From NCBI GenBank assembly GCA_964007475.1, contig OZ023273.1, positions 114,561,812 through 114,625,811 of the forward strand: 64,000 nt of DNA. Reading direction: 5' to 3'. Positions 39,741 to 53,200 of the stretch are shown here, one piece after another. A program made the translations under genes and the position numbers. The DNA comes from Hybos culiciformis (lineage: Eukaryota; Arthropoda; Insecta; Diptera; Hybotidae). Each line of letters opens with the position of its first letter. Within the stretch, counting starts at the first letter, position 1. The notes below the pieces were generated by a model. That model was not told the origin of the DNA. It saw only the letters and a program-made list of their open reading frames with translations, and searched no databases.

Positions 39741-42700
39741 TATTTTTTATAATAAATTTTGTTATTAATTTATTTTTAAGTTAAAACTGATTTTGACGTT
39801 TCAAAAATATTGAAATGATGTATTTAAGTTTAAGATAATTTTTTTTCTTTTTAAATATATTCTTTACGGTTTGCAATTTATTATGGTACTTTATTAAGAA
39901 AACTTAATGCTGTTTGAATTTTTTTTAAAAATTTCGAGTTCTTTTTTTAAATTATTTAAGATTTCTGTTTTTTTTTTTCTGTGATAAATAAGTTTTCTTC
40001 TATTTTTTAAGTGCGGTGTACTTGTGATTTTATTTTATATATGTGTTATATTTTTATTGTGTAAAAAATACAAAAATTATTTTTTTATCCTGATAAAGGA
40101 AATTTTTAGTTTATCGATAATAATTCCGTAATGCGGTCGCATGTAGTCTTTTATTTAGAGTTTTATTTTATAAAATTATTCCAAATTCTTTTTTTTTAAT
40201 TATTAATAAGTTTTTATTTGACAAGTGGAATCTATTGAAACATTTGTTTCTAAAACCATGTAACCATGCTCATTGAAGCAATATATAGTGACAAAATTAT
40301 ATAATGCTACAATTTTTATATATTTTAAATTATGGTTTTTGTTATTATGTTAATGTTTTATTTAAAACTTAATTAAGTATACTGTCTTGAATATTTTAAA
40401 AACAATTTTATTTTTTTTTTAATTTTTTTGATATTGTGTATGTGAAATAATAATTATTCGCATAGAAAAAAAAATGTAATCTCATAATCTTGGAAAGAAG
40501 TATTAAATAAAATGTATTCAATTTTTTTTATATATTATATATTTCAATTTAACGAATTTCAGTATAATAAATTGTATAATAATCTATGAAAATTTAATTA
40601 TTAAATTCTTATATATATATATTGTATACATAGTATATTTCTAAAATATTTTTTAGTCATTATTTAAACTAAAACAAATTAGACGTATATGTTTATTATT
40701 ATGATGATGACATGTAAACTAAATTTATCAAATAATACAAAAAACTCATCTTTTAATAAATATCAATAAAAAATATAAAAGTGACGAAACGATGGATTTA
40801 TTTTTTGATTTTCCCTGTGATCCTTAAGTTCTTTTAGATTCGGCGACAAGTGTTTTTATCAGAATTGGGACAAATTCATCATCGAATTTTATTTATCAGA
40901 TGCCAACTATAAATTTTGTCATATATGACATACTATAATATAACTACAGAAAGGTACTATTCCTATACGATACCTACTATAAGTATATAACTAACTATAT
41001 TTATGAGTATTGTGTAGGTATATAGTTTTAAAAGTTGTTATTTTCATGGCTTTCGTACGTTTAATATCTGATTCTAAAAAATATTATATAATCTTTTCGT
41101 TTTTACAATTCGATTTACGAATGAAACTTGCGATATTCTGTATTCAATTCATGGAATGAATCATTGAATATTATTTTGGTTTTTTTAATATTAAAATACA
41201 TCAATTTTCATTCGTCCTTCCCAAATATTTACAATGACAATGAAAAAATGATAGAGCTTTTGCTTGAAAGCGGTAAGATTTTATTAAAAAACAAATTTCG
41301 TGTTTTTTTTTGTCATATGAAATCGAATTGTCAATGATTAAGACATTCCCAATGTGCTGACACATCTGAACGGCCTTTAAAAAGTAAATTATATGAAATT
41401 ATTTGAAATAGAGGAAATTCATGGTTTTTTGCATTATCAATAAAAAATTCAATACACATTTTTCTTATCGCATTTTCATATATCTTATGTTCTTTCGTAG
41501 TGAAATGTGATAATCTGAACGCAATGCAATGTTCTTGAAAGTACTTGTTGAAGGTATTTTTTTATATTTTGAGTATATCTAGTATAAATGTTATAAAATC
41601 AAATGAAAGAAAATTATGGTAAGTTAGTTATTTATAATTATATTAATTAATTTTGAGGTAAGTATGATTGCCAAATAAATTTATATTTTATTAAAAGTAG
41701 GATTAGGTACCTACCTAACCTACCTAAGAATTAATTTAGGAAACTTAAAAATACCCTGTGCATGTAACACAACACTAACACATCATTGTTTCATTTTTAT
41801 GTTTCAATTTCAAAAAAAAATCAAGTTTTTTACATTTTGTATGAAAAAATTAAAAGATATACACTTTTCTATGTATATGTGTTATGTTTTTTTATTACTA
41901 AGTAGGAGAATTTTATGAGAAATATATGAACATGTATCTTTTTTATATTTTTATTATTTTTTTTTAAGTAAAACACTCTTTTGTTATAATTATAAATATC
42001 AAATAAACTTAAGTTTTCAATCAATAGTTATAAGTTCTGTTCGTTTTCCGCTGTAGTGAAAAGTATAAAAATATTTAAAAAAAAAAATTTTTTTATAGAT
42101 ACCTACTTGTTGAAATTTTTCATTCATAAAATAAATTAAAATTCTTCAATCTTTATCAACTGATGATTTATTAATAAAATATTTTTTTTATTATAAGATT
42201 CTGGAAGTCAAAACCTACTGGAGTAGTTTTAGTATCTTCCACTACACAGCTTTTATATTACATATATATAAAATTTATTTACCTTTTGGTATGTGTTTTT
42301 GTTCATTTTTGCAATAGTGTTAAATATGTTGAGCATATCTTTTTCAGAACACAAGCCGTGAAATGAAAACTAAATAAAGTATACGAACAGTACAGATATT
42401 AAATTTTTGGTCTAATTTAATCGCCGTTTTTTTTCGGTTCAATTTTTTGGTTATACAATTCTGGGGTCAAAATCTGTGAGTAATAATCAAAAAAATTCTA
42501 TTTAAGAAGCATTTTTATATACTTCTGCACAACTAAATTATAAAACTGAATTTTTGTGATTTTTCGCGGTTTTTCAGATTTTGTCGCGATTTCGCGGGTG
42601 AGTAACGGCCAGAAATGAAACAGCATGATTGATTAAAACGCGGGTTATAAATACAGTTTGCTGTGCTAGTGCCATACATATTATAATATCCAATATTGAA

Positions 42701-45310
42701 TATAATATTATGAGCATTCCAGTACCATCAAATTCCATAAAATTATAATAAAAAGTATGAGTGACGTATAAAAACAATTTTTTATTATATATTTTATATG
42801 TTTACGATTTCCCCTATTTTAATACAAAAAAAAAAAAAAATACTCAAGTGTGGAAAAAAAAAAGATATTAACATCTGATTCATCTGGCCAACAAAAATAA
42901 AATTCTCGTTAGATCAGTTAGTACGTGTTTTGCTTCAAGTCGGTTAAAACGTTAATTTCAACGATATACGAAACGTAATATTTAACTATAAATAATTGTA
43001 AAAACCAAAATATTTTTTTTAACCACATAAAGTTCTTAAAAATATATTTTCGCTATTTTTATTTTTGGTTTAAAAAGTAAAAAAAAGTGAATGTAAAACA
43101 AAATTTATAATTTTTTTTTATACGTACATAACAATAATTTATGCATAAAATTTTTTCTGTATACAGAGAGGAAAAAAACCAATCGAATCTGCATTTCAAG
43201 GATATTATAAAAAAAAAATGTTTTTTTTTTTAATATTTACTGGAAATAGATTTTTTATAAACCATCTGTTCGAATTGGTTTCTAGATGAAATTATTTTTA
43301 ATCCTTTTTTTGGAGTTTATTCTAAGTTTTTATCAATTTTGATATCACACTATTGCTCTTTTGTCGTTTAATGGAAATTATACTTTATTCCGTTCTAAAA
43401 ATGTAAATATTTAATAAAAATCACACTTTGGATAATTCACTTGTACTAGTTTATTTCTGAAGATTGTCTTATAGATATTTAATGTTAATTTAGGAACAAA
43501 ATTGTTCTAAATTTTTAACTTTTCAAAACATCATCAGCTTTCTAATTTTGTGATTTTTTTTAAAGTACATAGTTAAATCTATAATAAATTAACAACGATA
43601 ATAGAGTTTTAAACTATTGAAAAATAAAAAGAATTTAATATTATTAAATAATGTATTTGAAAATTCAAACTTAATCTTTTTTTTTTTTTAATACTTATCT
43701 TTTGGTATCTAACCTTTTTTTTTGTGTTCAACATTTTCGTTTTAATATAAAATAGAATAAATAAAAATATCCATAGAACTAACTATCTAGAATTTCAAAT
43801 TAAAATTGTGTGAACCAATTATTTAGTTCTACGAACTAGATAGTAAGCAATATTTCTTATATTAAAAATATATATATATACGATTTTTATTAATTTTATT
43901 AATTTAAATAAGGATTTTTTTTTAATTATGCGAAAATAAGTAAATTTAAGTAAATTTTCCAAACAAAATTTTACTTATTTTTTTTATTTTAAAAATTGTA
44001 CAACAAAATTCGGATAAAATTTTACACAATCTCATCGAAACACTAAAAATTCAATTGACGTTCATTTTTGTTCATTACATACAGCTTATATATGTCAATA
44101 TTCCGTTTAGCTTCGGTTGAGCAATAATATGCTTTCTTAGATTCCTTTCTTAAGACGATACTATGTAAATTGATAAAATTAATAAGGAATCATAAATGTT
44201 AAAAAAGATAAAAGAAGCTTGTAAACGTCCCGCTTTTCAATCAAATATATACTTGAATATCAATATTATTATATGTACATTGTACAGTTACTTCGAAGAT
44301 AATAACAAAACATTTTTTTTTTGCATTTCCGAAAAGCATAAATAAATTCTTTTTTTATTAGTCACAAATTATTATTATTATTATATTATTATTATTTTAT
44401 ATTAATTAACAAAAATTATTTTTTTTATGTTTATGTTTTTAATATATTCGTATACACACTCAATGAAAATGAAAATGTAATAAATGCCTAAAATGCATTA
44501 TTTAATAAAATCAAACAAAAATTTTATCTTGTGCAACAAAAATAAAGTAAAAAAAAAAAAAAACAAAACCTAATTAGGTTTTAAATTTTAATATTAGTAT
44601 TTTTCTAATATTAGATTTAGATTTTTCAATAAATTTTCAACAATAATAAAAAAAATATACATATATCTTTTTTCTTTAAAATATGAAATGAATCATTTAT
44701 TTTATTTCAGAAAAAAAATTAAATTAACAAAAAATAATAAAAATCAAAAAAATTATCAGTGTGGAAAGAGAAAAATAATAAAAAAAAAACAAAATTGAAT
44801 ATGGAGAAGAAAAAAATTTAAATAAAGTGGTTTTGAAAAAAAAAAAAATTTTATTTCAATAAATTTAAAGATAAAAAAAAATAATAATAATTAATGTATG
44901 AAAAAATAAAAATACAGAAAATATTGAAATTGAATTAATTTATTATGTGGTTTTGAAAACAAAACAAAAATAAAAAATTGAATTTCAAAAAAAAAAAAAA
45001 AATTACATATATTTTTCTTTTTTTTTTTAAATTTCATAAACCTTTTTAAAAAGATAATAAAAACAAAAAAAAAATTTTTTTTTATTAATCTTAAAATTCA
45101 TTCAGTATTCGAAAACACAAATAATTACCACCTGCCAGTTTTGCAACAATGATTGCGAAAATTTTAAAAAAAATAAAATAAATGCCCTATTTTTAATAAT
45201 TTTTTTTTTTTTCACAATTTAAATTTTTTTTCTCCAAGACAGAAATAAAAATTTACCTACTATAGAAATTCAAATTCTCAATTGGTCCCTGTAATCTTAA
45301 ACGCTTTATG
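39741..45310. other. Non-coding AT-rich region downstream of the KIAA0930-like gene
   Basis: After the poly(A) signal at 39751 no exon is recognisable on either strand. It includes a small GC-richer patch (about 42565-42670, with CGCGATTTCGCGGG), a simple ATT repeat at about 44368-44396, and A/T homopolymer-rich sequence at 44700-45100. Short open frames such as 41128-41337 have no family features. Confidence 0.45.
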
Positions 45311-45600
45311 CAGTGACGGATTTAAGAATATCCCGCCCCTAGGCATATTCGAGAATTTTCAAATTATACATGAATTTTAATAAGAAGCACACATTGGACA
45401 TAATTTAATGAGTTCAACGGGCCAAGATGAATTCCCATTATATGTTCAAAAAAATTTTAGAATTTAATTACTCACAAACTCACGTATCCCACAAAAGACG
45501 TTTTATCGACGGCTCATTCTGAATTTAGAAATTAATTCAATTCTGCTTCGAATTTCGGTTTTATATACCATTTAATCTAAATCTGAAATTTACATCTTGG
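45311..45600. mobile_element. Fragment of a hAT-like element end
   Basis: CAGTGACGGATTTAAGAATATC then CCGCCCCTAGGCAT resembles the common hAT terminus CAGTGGCGGATTTA followed by a GCCCCTAGGC word. No matching inverted end is found nearby, so the element is truncated or interrupted; the 186-bp MITE starts at 45610. The right border is uncertain. Confidence 0.4.
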
Positions 45601-45609
45601 GTCCCCAAC

Positions 45610-45795
45610 TATAGTACGATTCAAATCACTTGACCAATGAGCTTTTAAGAGAGGGTAAAATTTGAATAAAATTATTATACAAAAATTGCATGAGCTTTTT
45701 TCTTAAATAATTTCCCCTAAATTTTGTATGCATTTTTTAATGGAAAGGGAAAGCTTCGCATAACGGATTGGTCAAGTGATTTGAATCGTACTATA
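45610..45795 (+). mobile_element. 186-bp MITE, copy 1
   Basis: Bounded by TATAGTACGATTCAAATCAC and, at the right, its inverse GTGATTTGAATCGTACTATA, with TTGACCAAT just inside each end, so terminal repeats are about 29 bp. TA lies at both borders. The interior is non-coding (AGAGAGGGTAAAATTTGAAT...). Copies 2 and 3 at 47878 and 48121 match almost base for base, showing a recent family burst. Confidence 0.85.
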
Positions 45796-47877
45796 TCTGT
45801 TTTTGTGAAAATTTTTGATAAAAATAAAATAAATACTTAAGTGTTTTATTTTTGTGTTATTCATTTTGTCTGCGTTTGTACTTTAAAAGGATATGTACAA
45901 CAAATATTATAAATAAATAAAGGATTTATTTATTTATTTATTTTCGTATAAGAAAAATTTTTATTTTATTTTTTTTCTCCCCAATTTTTTGACTTTTTAG
46001 ATTTGGTAAATAAAATAATAATAATAAAAGAAAACATATATTTTATTTCATATATATAAAATAATAAATATTAGAAAATAAAAAAAAATAAATTTATTTT
46101 ATAGAAATAAAAATAAAAAGGATTTTTTTTATATTATATTGTTCATTTATTATATTATATACATGTATAAATAAAAAATAAAATAAAAGAAAATTGTAAA
46201 TAAATACCATAATAAATATACCGATAAGTATAAATATATAAAATAACAATAATTTAACAACACATAAAAAAAAAGGATAACAAAAACAACAGGTAAAATA
46301 ATATAAATATTTTTAATTTTCATCAAAACAAAGTAAAAAATATTTTTATTTTCAATTTTTTATGTGATTAGAATAGATATTTTATTAAAAGAACTTATTC
46401 TATAATTCCAGCCCACATTTAAGGATTTATTTTTAACAAATATATTGAATTTTTTTGGTTTAAATCGATTTACTAAATTTTCTAATATGGTCTAATCTCG
46501 ATTTTTATACTTATATTTAAAGTCAAGTGCTTACAAAATATGGAAATAATAAATTATATTAAATATTTTTTTATCTATAAGTATATTATATAATTCTGAA
46601 TAAAGTATACTTGTAAAATTTCATGCTGTTTTAATAAAAAGATTAAATTTTGTAATATTTATCTCAAGAATTCTCAATAATGATATATATACGGACAGAA
46701 ATAATTGAATATTTTCTTCTAATAATTTCAAGTAAAAGTATTCATAATAAAAGGCAAATAGATTTTTCATCTGTGGCTATATAATAGTTGCTTTCATGTT
46801 TGTAATGTTATGAAAGCTAGATTTTTACTACTAAGTATCTTTGAATCATATTTTGAAAAGATTCATATTTTATTTATATTATATTCAATATTGGCTTACA
46901 TGTACTTAATAATTATAGTTAGAATGAGGAAAATGACAAATAAACTAACGATATTGTAATATATTAACTCTACGATAAGTTACAGATACTTATTTTGTTA
47001 TTAAACTTCGTTGTTTTTATTTTATACTCGTACGTTATGAACTAAAAATCCACAAAGTGAAATAAAATTAATACTTATTTTTGAGAAAATATTGTGTAGA
47101 TAAAACAAAAACATCATCATTAAATAATAATTAAATAATTTTATTGTCTGTTTGTTTTTGAATTAATATTGTCAAATGATGCTATTAAGCGAACCGTAAA
47201 TGTTAATGTCAATTGATTTATTCGAATTGAAATAATTAGCAATAATAGTTGAAAAACTAAATCAATTAACATTGAAAGTTGAAATCATATATATAGTATA
47301 AATAAACTATATAATAATATAACTATAGAGTAGCATATCAATATTGTTTTAGTTTTTATAAAAGAATGTTAATTGAAATTCAATAATCTTTTGTATCTAT
47401 ACTTAAATTTAAATCTGGTTAATCTGGTAAAGTTCTGTTTAAGAATTTTAATATTTATTGATCAATTATAGTTTAAAAATGCATTAATATCTTTGTTATT
47501 ATATATAACCTTCAAAATATGAGATAAAATCATATAAAATTAATAGTAATAATGAGTGAATAAAATTTTATTTTCTTTTAGAAGAAAAATTATAAGGTAA
47601 ATATGTTGTAAAACAAGAATTATTTATAAATTCATAGTCGCAGGTATTATTTATTTCTATATATAGTATGTACAATATTTGAATTATTACATGAATATTA
47701 ATGACCGTAGCTACTGCAATTACAGAAACTATTAAATATAATTTATATTAAAAAACAAAAAAAAAACAAAGAAAAATATGTTGTTTTTAAAATTCTTTCT
47801 GTTTTTTTTTTTTTTAAATAATATTTCAAAGAAAACTGTAAAAATGTAAATATGACCTTCGTCTAAAATATTTAAGT
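45796..47877. other. Non-coding AT-rich stretch between MITE copies
   Basis: No gene seen; homopolymer and simple AT sequence only. Confidence 0.4.
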
Positions 47878-48063
47878 TATAGTACGATTCAAATCACTTG
47901 ACCAATGAGCTTTTAAGAGAGGGTAAAATTTGAATAAAATTATTATACAAAAATTGCATGAGCTTTTTTCTTAAATAATTTCCCCTAAATTTTGTATGCA
48001 TTTTTTAATGGAAAGGGAAAGCTTTACATAACGGATTGGTCAAGTGATTTGAATCGTACTATA
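47878..48063 (+). mobile_element. 186-bp MITE, copy 2
   Basis: Same length and ends as copy 1; I noticed only one small cluster of differences (GCTTTACATAA against GCTTCGCATAA). It is followed after 57 bp by an inverted copy. Confidence 0.85.
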
Positions 48064-48120
48064 CCATATCCATTAAGAAAATTGTTAAATATTTTTTTTA
48101 ATAGTATTTAGCTAAATAGA

Positions 48121-48306
48121 TATAGTACGATTCAAATCACTTGACCAATCCGTTATGCAAAGCTTTCCCTTTCCATTAAAAAATGCATACAAAATTTAGG
48201 GGAAATTATTTAAGAAAAAAGCTCATGCAATTTTTGTATAATAATTTTATTCAAATTTTACCCTCTCTTAAAAGCTCATTGGTCAAGTGATTTGAATCGT
48301 ACTATA
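48121..48306 (-). mobile_element. 186-bp MITE, copy 3 (inverted)
   Basis: Reverse complement of copies 1 and 2. It begins TATAGTACGATTCAAATCAC and ends with the inverse; the strand is read from the internal AGCTTTCCC and CCCTCTCTT order. With copy 2 it makes a 186-bp inverted pair around a 57-bp spacer. Confidence 0.85.
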
Positions 48307-50184
48307 TGGGTACTTCTATTAATTGATAAACTTTTTGTTCTTTTTAATTTATTTTATGTTCATTTATTTATTTTGAAGGTTTTTAATTTTAAGAAACATT
48401 ATATATAAAATTGATGAAAACTTTTCGGTAAATCTTTTTACATAAGGGTTAGAAACCTGACAGATGTACTTACATTCTTGTACGAGAATCAGTTGGAATC
48501 GTAGTTCTGTGTACCGAGTGGGAAAAATTCTGATACAAAAATTCCTAAATTCTGTGTCTCAAAATAATTCAATGGAAAAAAAAATTCGAATTTATTGTAC
48601 AATGCACTGAATTTTTCAGTCCAGTTCTTGTAAGTCTAAGGACATTTGGACGCAATCCGAATGATTTTTCTTAACTTTATAATTTCTAATGTTCCATAAG
48701 AAAATTCCGCATTTTAAAATAAAAAAAGAATTTTTTTCAATAGATTTGCGGAAAAATAATATTTTTTTAAAAAAAAAAAATACAACAAAAATAATGTAAT
48801 TTTATTTTTTTTTCTTTAAAGTCTGATGAACAGAGCTATGTATGTACATTTTTATTTTCTACTCTCTGGTTTAATTGCTTTCTACCGTTATGATATAAAA
48901 ATTATAACGTTTTCAAATAAAAATTTATCGTTATTGTTAGCTGTTTGTAAAATTTTTATTCTTACCTCAATTTAACACAATTTACCTTAAAATCAAAGAA
49001 AAAAAAGAAAAGAGATTTAAAGAAATAAAAACAACAAAAATATATATATAATTCCATTGTAAATGTGTTACATTTGGGATTCAGTGCACGAATTAATGTT
49101 TTTTATTTCTTTTTCTTTCTTAACATAAAATCTTTTGTTTAATAAATTTATAATGCATTTTTATAATTATTAATAATTTACTGTTTTAGAATTTGCTAAA
49201 TTTATTGATTAGTTAAAAAATTATATATTGAAAAAAAAAATTTGACTTGTATAAGAGAAATTTAATATTTTGTGTGTTAAAGATAATGCGGCAACCCTAG
49301 TCGTAACCTTATTTAAATTACAATTTTTATATATACGTTTCCATCTTATTTTCCATGTCATTTTTAGTTCCCATCTCACACAAACTGTAAGCGATGGTGG
49401 AGATATAAGAAATAAAAATTTTCTTTATTTTCCAACTTTAAATCTAAAAACTTAGTCCTTAGTGTATGACTTTGAGTTGAAATCATTCTATTTTAATATG
49501 CAAGTAATAACTGAGCTGCGATAAGAACTGCAATAAAAGCTAAGATAAACTATAAGAGCGTTGATAAAGCTAAGTTTATTTTCTTTTCATTACTATAATT
49601 GTTGTAAAATTAACAAATTTACTTTATTTTCAATGTAATAAGTTTATAAGTTAGCGTTTTTAATTTCATTTTTTAAAGAAAATATTCGAAACTTAAAATT
49701 TTAATTAAATTGAAATTAATAATGTTAAATGCCATTCATTACGTCTTGAAATATGAAATGCAGACTCTATAAGTCTATAATTTCAGTAAATTCGACTTTA
49801 CAAAACTGTAAAATTTACTTTAATCCACCGTACTCAAAGATAATCTATGTTCACATTTATTCAACATTCTTGCGTAATATTTACATTTGGAATATAATGG
49901 TAAAATATTTTTAAAAATATGCCTAAAATTGGTTCATATATAATGATATAAATCAATCCAATATAAGTAACTACGTTAATTATCCTATATATGTATTTAT
50001 GTATATAAAACAATTATGTTATTCATGAGAGGTAATTAAATTTTGACACAATCATCATATAATCTTACAATTTCATAAAAGTTAAATGTATGTAAGATTC
50101 AAGATTATGTATGTTTACATTTTTTTTTTTTCGAATAACAAAATTAATTTAAATGTTTTAATTTCATTTGTTTTTTAATTATTT

Positions 50185-50218
<34 letters not shown>

Positions 50219-53200
50219 TTTTTATTATTATAATGAGATATGAATATTTTGATTTAAATTTGCCTAATATAATAACTGAAATATTATGAAACTTTTTATT
50301 TTTTTATTTTAGGGTGTATTGAATTTTAATGATATGTATAATAGTATAAATATCCTATTTTGGATACATTCCAAGATGGGTTAATCTTTGTTTTTTAGTG
50401 CTTCAATTATGAGTTATAAATTTATTACATAAATAACTAACAATAATATTATTTTCTATAAAATATTACGGTTGTGAAAATCCTGAAAATACTCAAGCTT
50501 GTTGTCTACTATTTTCTAGGTTTTATTCATACAAAATTGTGTTTAACATCCGTCGATATTATCACATCAATGATCAATGAAAATTTTTTTCTGTTAAATT
50601 TTTTTAAATATCTATTTCTAAACAATAAATATGAATTTCGATTGAAGAAGGACTTAATGATTAAATAAAGTTACAATAATGTAATGCAAATTTTGATTAT
50701 TGTTAGTTATTCAGGCATATATATTGGGATGTCAATAGATTTTTATTGAATAAAATGATCTTAAGTGATAAAATGATCTTAATCACTTAGGCATAATATA
50801 CTTAATATAATGTAGGTTCTTAAATGGTAAAAGATTTTTCCATAAAGCCTCATTAAAGCCGGAAAAAAATTTCTTCAACAAAAATGTAAAAAGATTTTTA
50901 ATACAATCTAATGTTCAGTAAGTAATTTCCATTCATTGTAATCTTACAAGGTTATCTCAAAAAAAATTGCTGTATAATAATATTTAAGATTTTTACAAAA
51001 AAAAAAGTAATAAGTTTTTGCAAGATCTGATAAAATACATATTTTCTCGCTGAATTTATAATTTATTTATTTGATAATATTATTAAAATTTATTTAAGAA
51101 CAGCTTTATACATGTCTTTTTTTTATTATTTTATGACATAAACGTCAAAATAACTTTTTAAGTAACGCAAAATGACTTCTAAATTCATTTCCTTCACAAA
51201 ATTTAAATATGAATTTTCTTCTGGATTTGAGATTTGATTTAACATTTTCTTTCTATTCAATCAACGAAAACTTTATAAAGCTTCCATAAAACACCATATT
51301 TTTTGCACTTATTAGATACTTTTGTACTTATTAGATATGAAATTAAAGATTAATTTCTACATTCTAACATTAGTGCCTTCGTATACATACTTAGGAAATT
51401 TAATTTTAAAGCGTACTGCTCAAACATGAAACATGGGTTCATTATAGGAACAAAAGTTACCACTGCAAAACCTGCAAAATCAAATACCTCGTGAAATAAG
51501 TAAAAATTTACTTAATTCATTTCATTTATTTCATTTCAGCGTTTTACTTTTGCTAATTTATGTATAAAAACATAAATTTAATTTTAAGATTGAACAAAAA
51601 AGAAATACTTCTATGAATTTCTGATATTATTAGACGTACATAAATTAAAATAATGTATTTATATTATGTTTAAAAGTTATATAAAAATTATTCGCGATTA
51701 GTTTTATTTTTATTTATAATTTTATTATCATTTCTAATTGAATGACATTATATATACTAATTATTATTTGTTGAGTTTTTTCTCTTTAATTTAAATTTTA
51801 TTTCCTTCATTAGATATTTTTATGATGACATTAAAACCCAAATGAATATAATTAACTAGATAAACATTCTTTATTTTCTATATTATCATAAAATTATGTT
51901 GTAATTCCAAAGTAAATATTCCATTATCTATATTGTTAATAGTTATAGATATTGAATTTAGAACAGTTTTTGTTTACTGATTTGTATTTCAACTTTTTTT
52001 TTATATTTATAACATTGTATAAAAATGTATTTAAAAATAAATGAAAAATATCTTAAAGAATTCGAATATCAAAAACTTAATAAAGAATGCTGAAAAATAA
52101 GTCAAAATAAGTATGTATATGTCTGGCTTCAAAATAAACTTGTGTAAGATAGAACTGAAATTTTTGATACTTTTTCATTAATTAATCTTTCAATTTTCAC
52201 TTTTTTTTTTTTAAGTGTAGTTTTTAAAAATACCTCGTCTTACTGTACATACTGCAACTACACTATACATACTATCTAGATTCTTAATTTGACAACAGAA
52301 AAAAAGTGATACAAATTGTTCTTCGGCTCACTTTTCACCACGCCTCTATATATGTATTATAATAATGTTATATTACAATAGTATTCTCGGTGAATAAACT
52401 ATAAATGGGTGGCTAAAAAACATGAATGCAGATTAAAAGATATAAAATAGTCGTTTAATTGGAAAGATAAAGAATTATCGTTCAAAGACTTAAAAAAAAA
52501 AAAATTGCTGTTCAGAAATTTGATTGCAGTTCTAACATGATTTTATAGTTTTTTTTTCTCATTCGTTTATTATGAAAATATAAGCATTCATATATATGGA
52601 TTACATAACAACACAACTAGGTTTATGTAAATCTAGTAATTATTTATTCAGAACAATGTTTGAAATTTAACACTTGATTGTGCATACAAATAAAAAATTT
52701 ACGCTTTTAAAATAAATCGTGTATTTTATAGCCTTCAAAGGTGTAACGAATTTCTTTTACAGAGAATATATATTATACAATGTGGAAAATATTTATTACG
52801 AAATATTCAATGTGAATGTAGGTGACAGCTATCAGCTATTAATTATGTACAATAAAACTAAAACATTGTATTTAATTAAATAATAATTCAAATTTTTTAT
52901 AGTATTTTCTTTCCTTTGAGTCCATTACACTTTTTCTTCAAGTTAACTCTAGAACAGTGGATAAACATTTAGAACAAATACATGAATAAATTTAGTTAAT
53001 TTATATTTGAAATATTGACAAAATATTTAATATTACATATAATGTATTATAATTTTTAAGAGTAAAATAATTTACACAGACTGACTGAGATCAACTTTTA
53101 AATTTATTTAAATTATATTTGATAATATTGATTAATTTTAAAAATGAGCTATTTAAGTGTTATTATGTGCCCAAAGAGGATAAAGTTTAATTGAATATTA

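Noticed and set aside
50190..50217. Possible CRISPR-like or satellite array
   Set aside because: It is a plain (ATT)n microsatellite without spacers.
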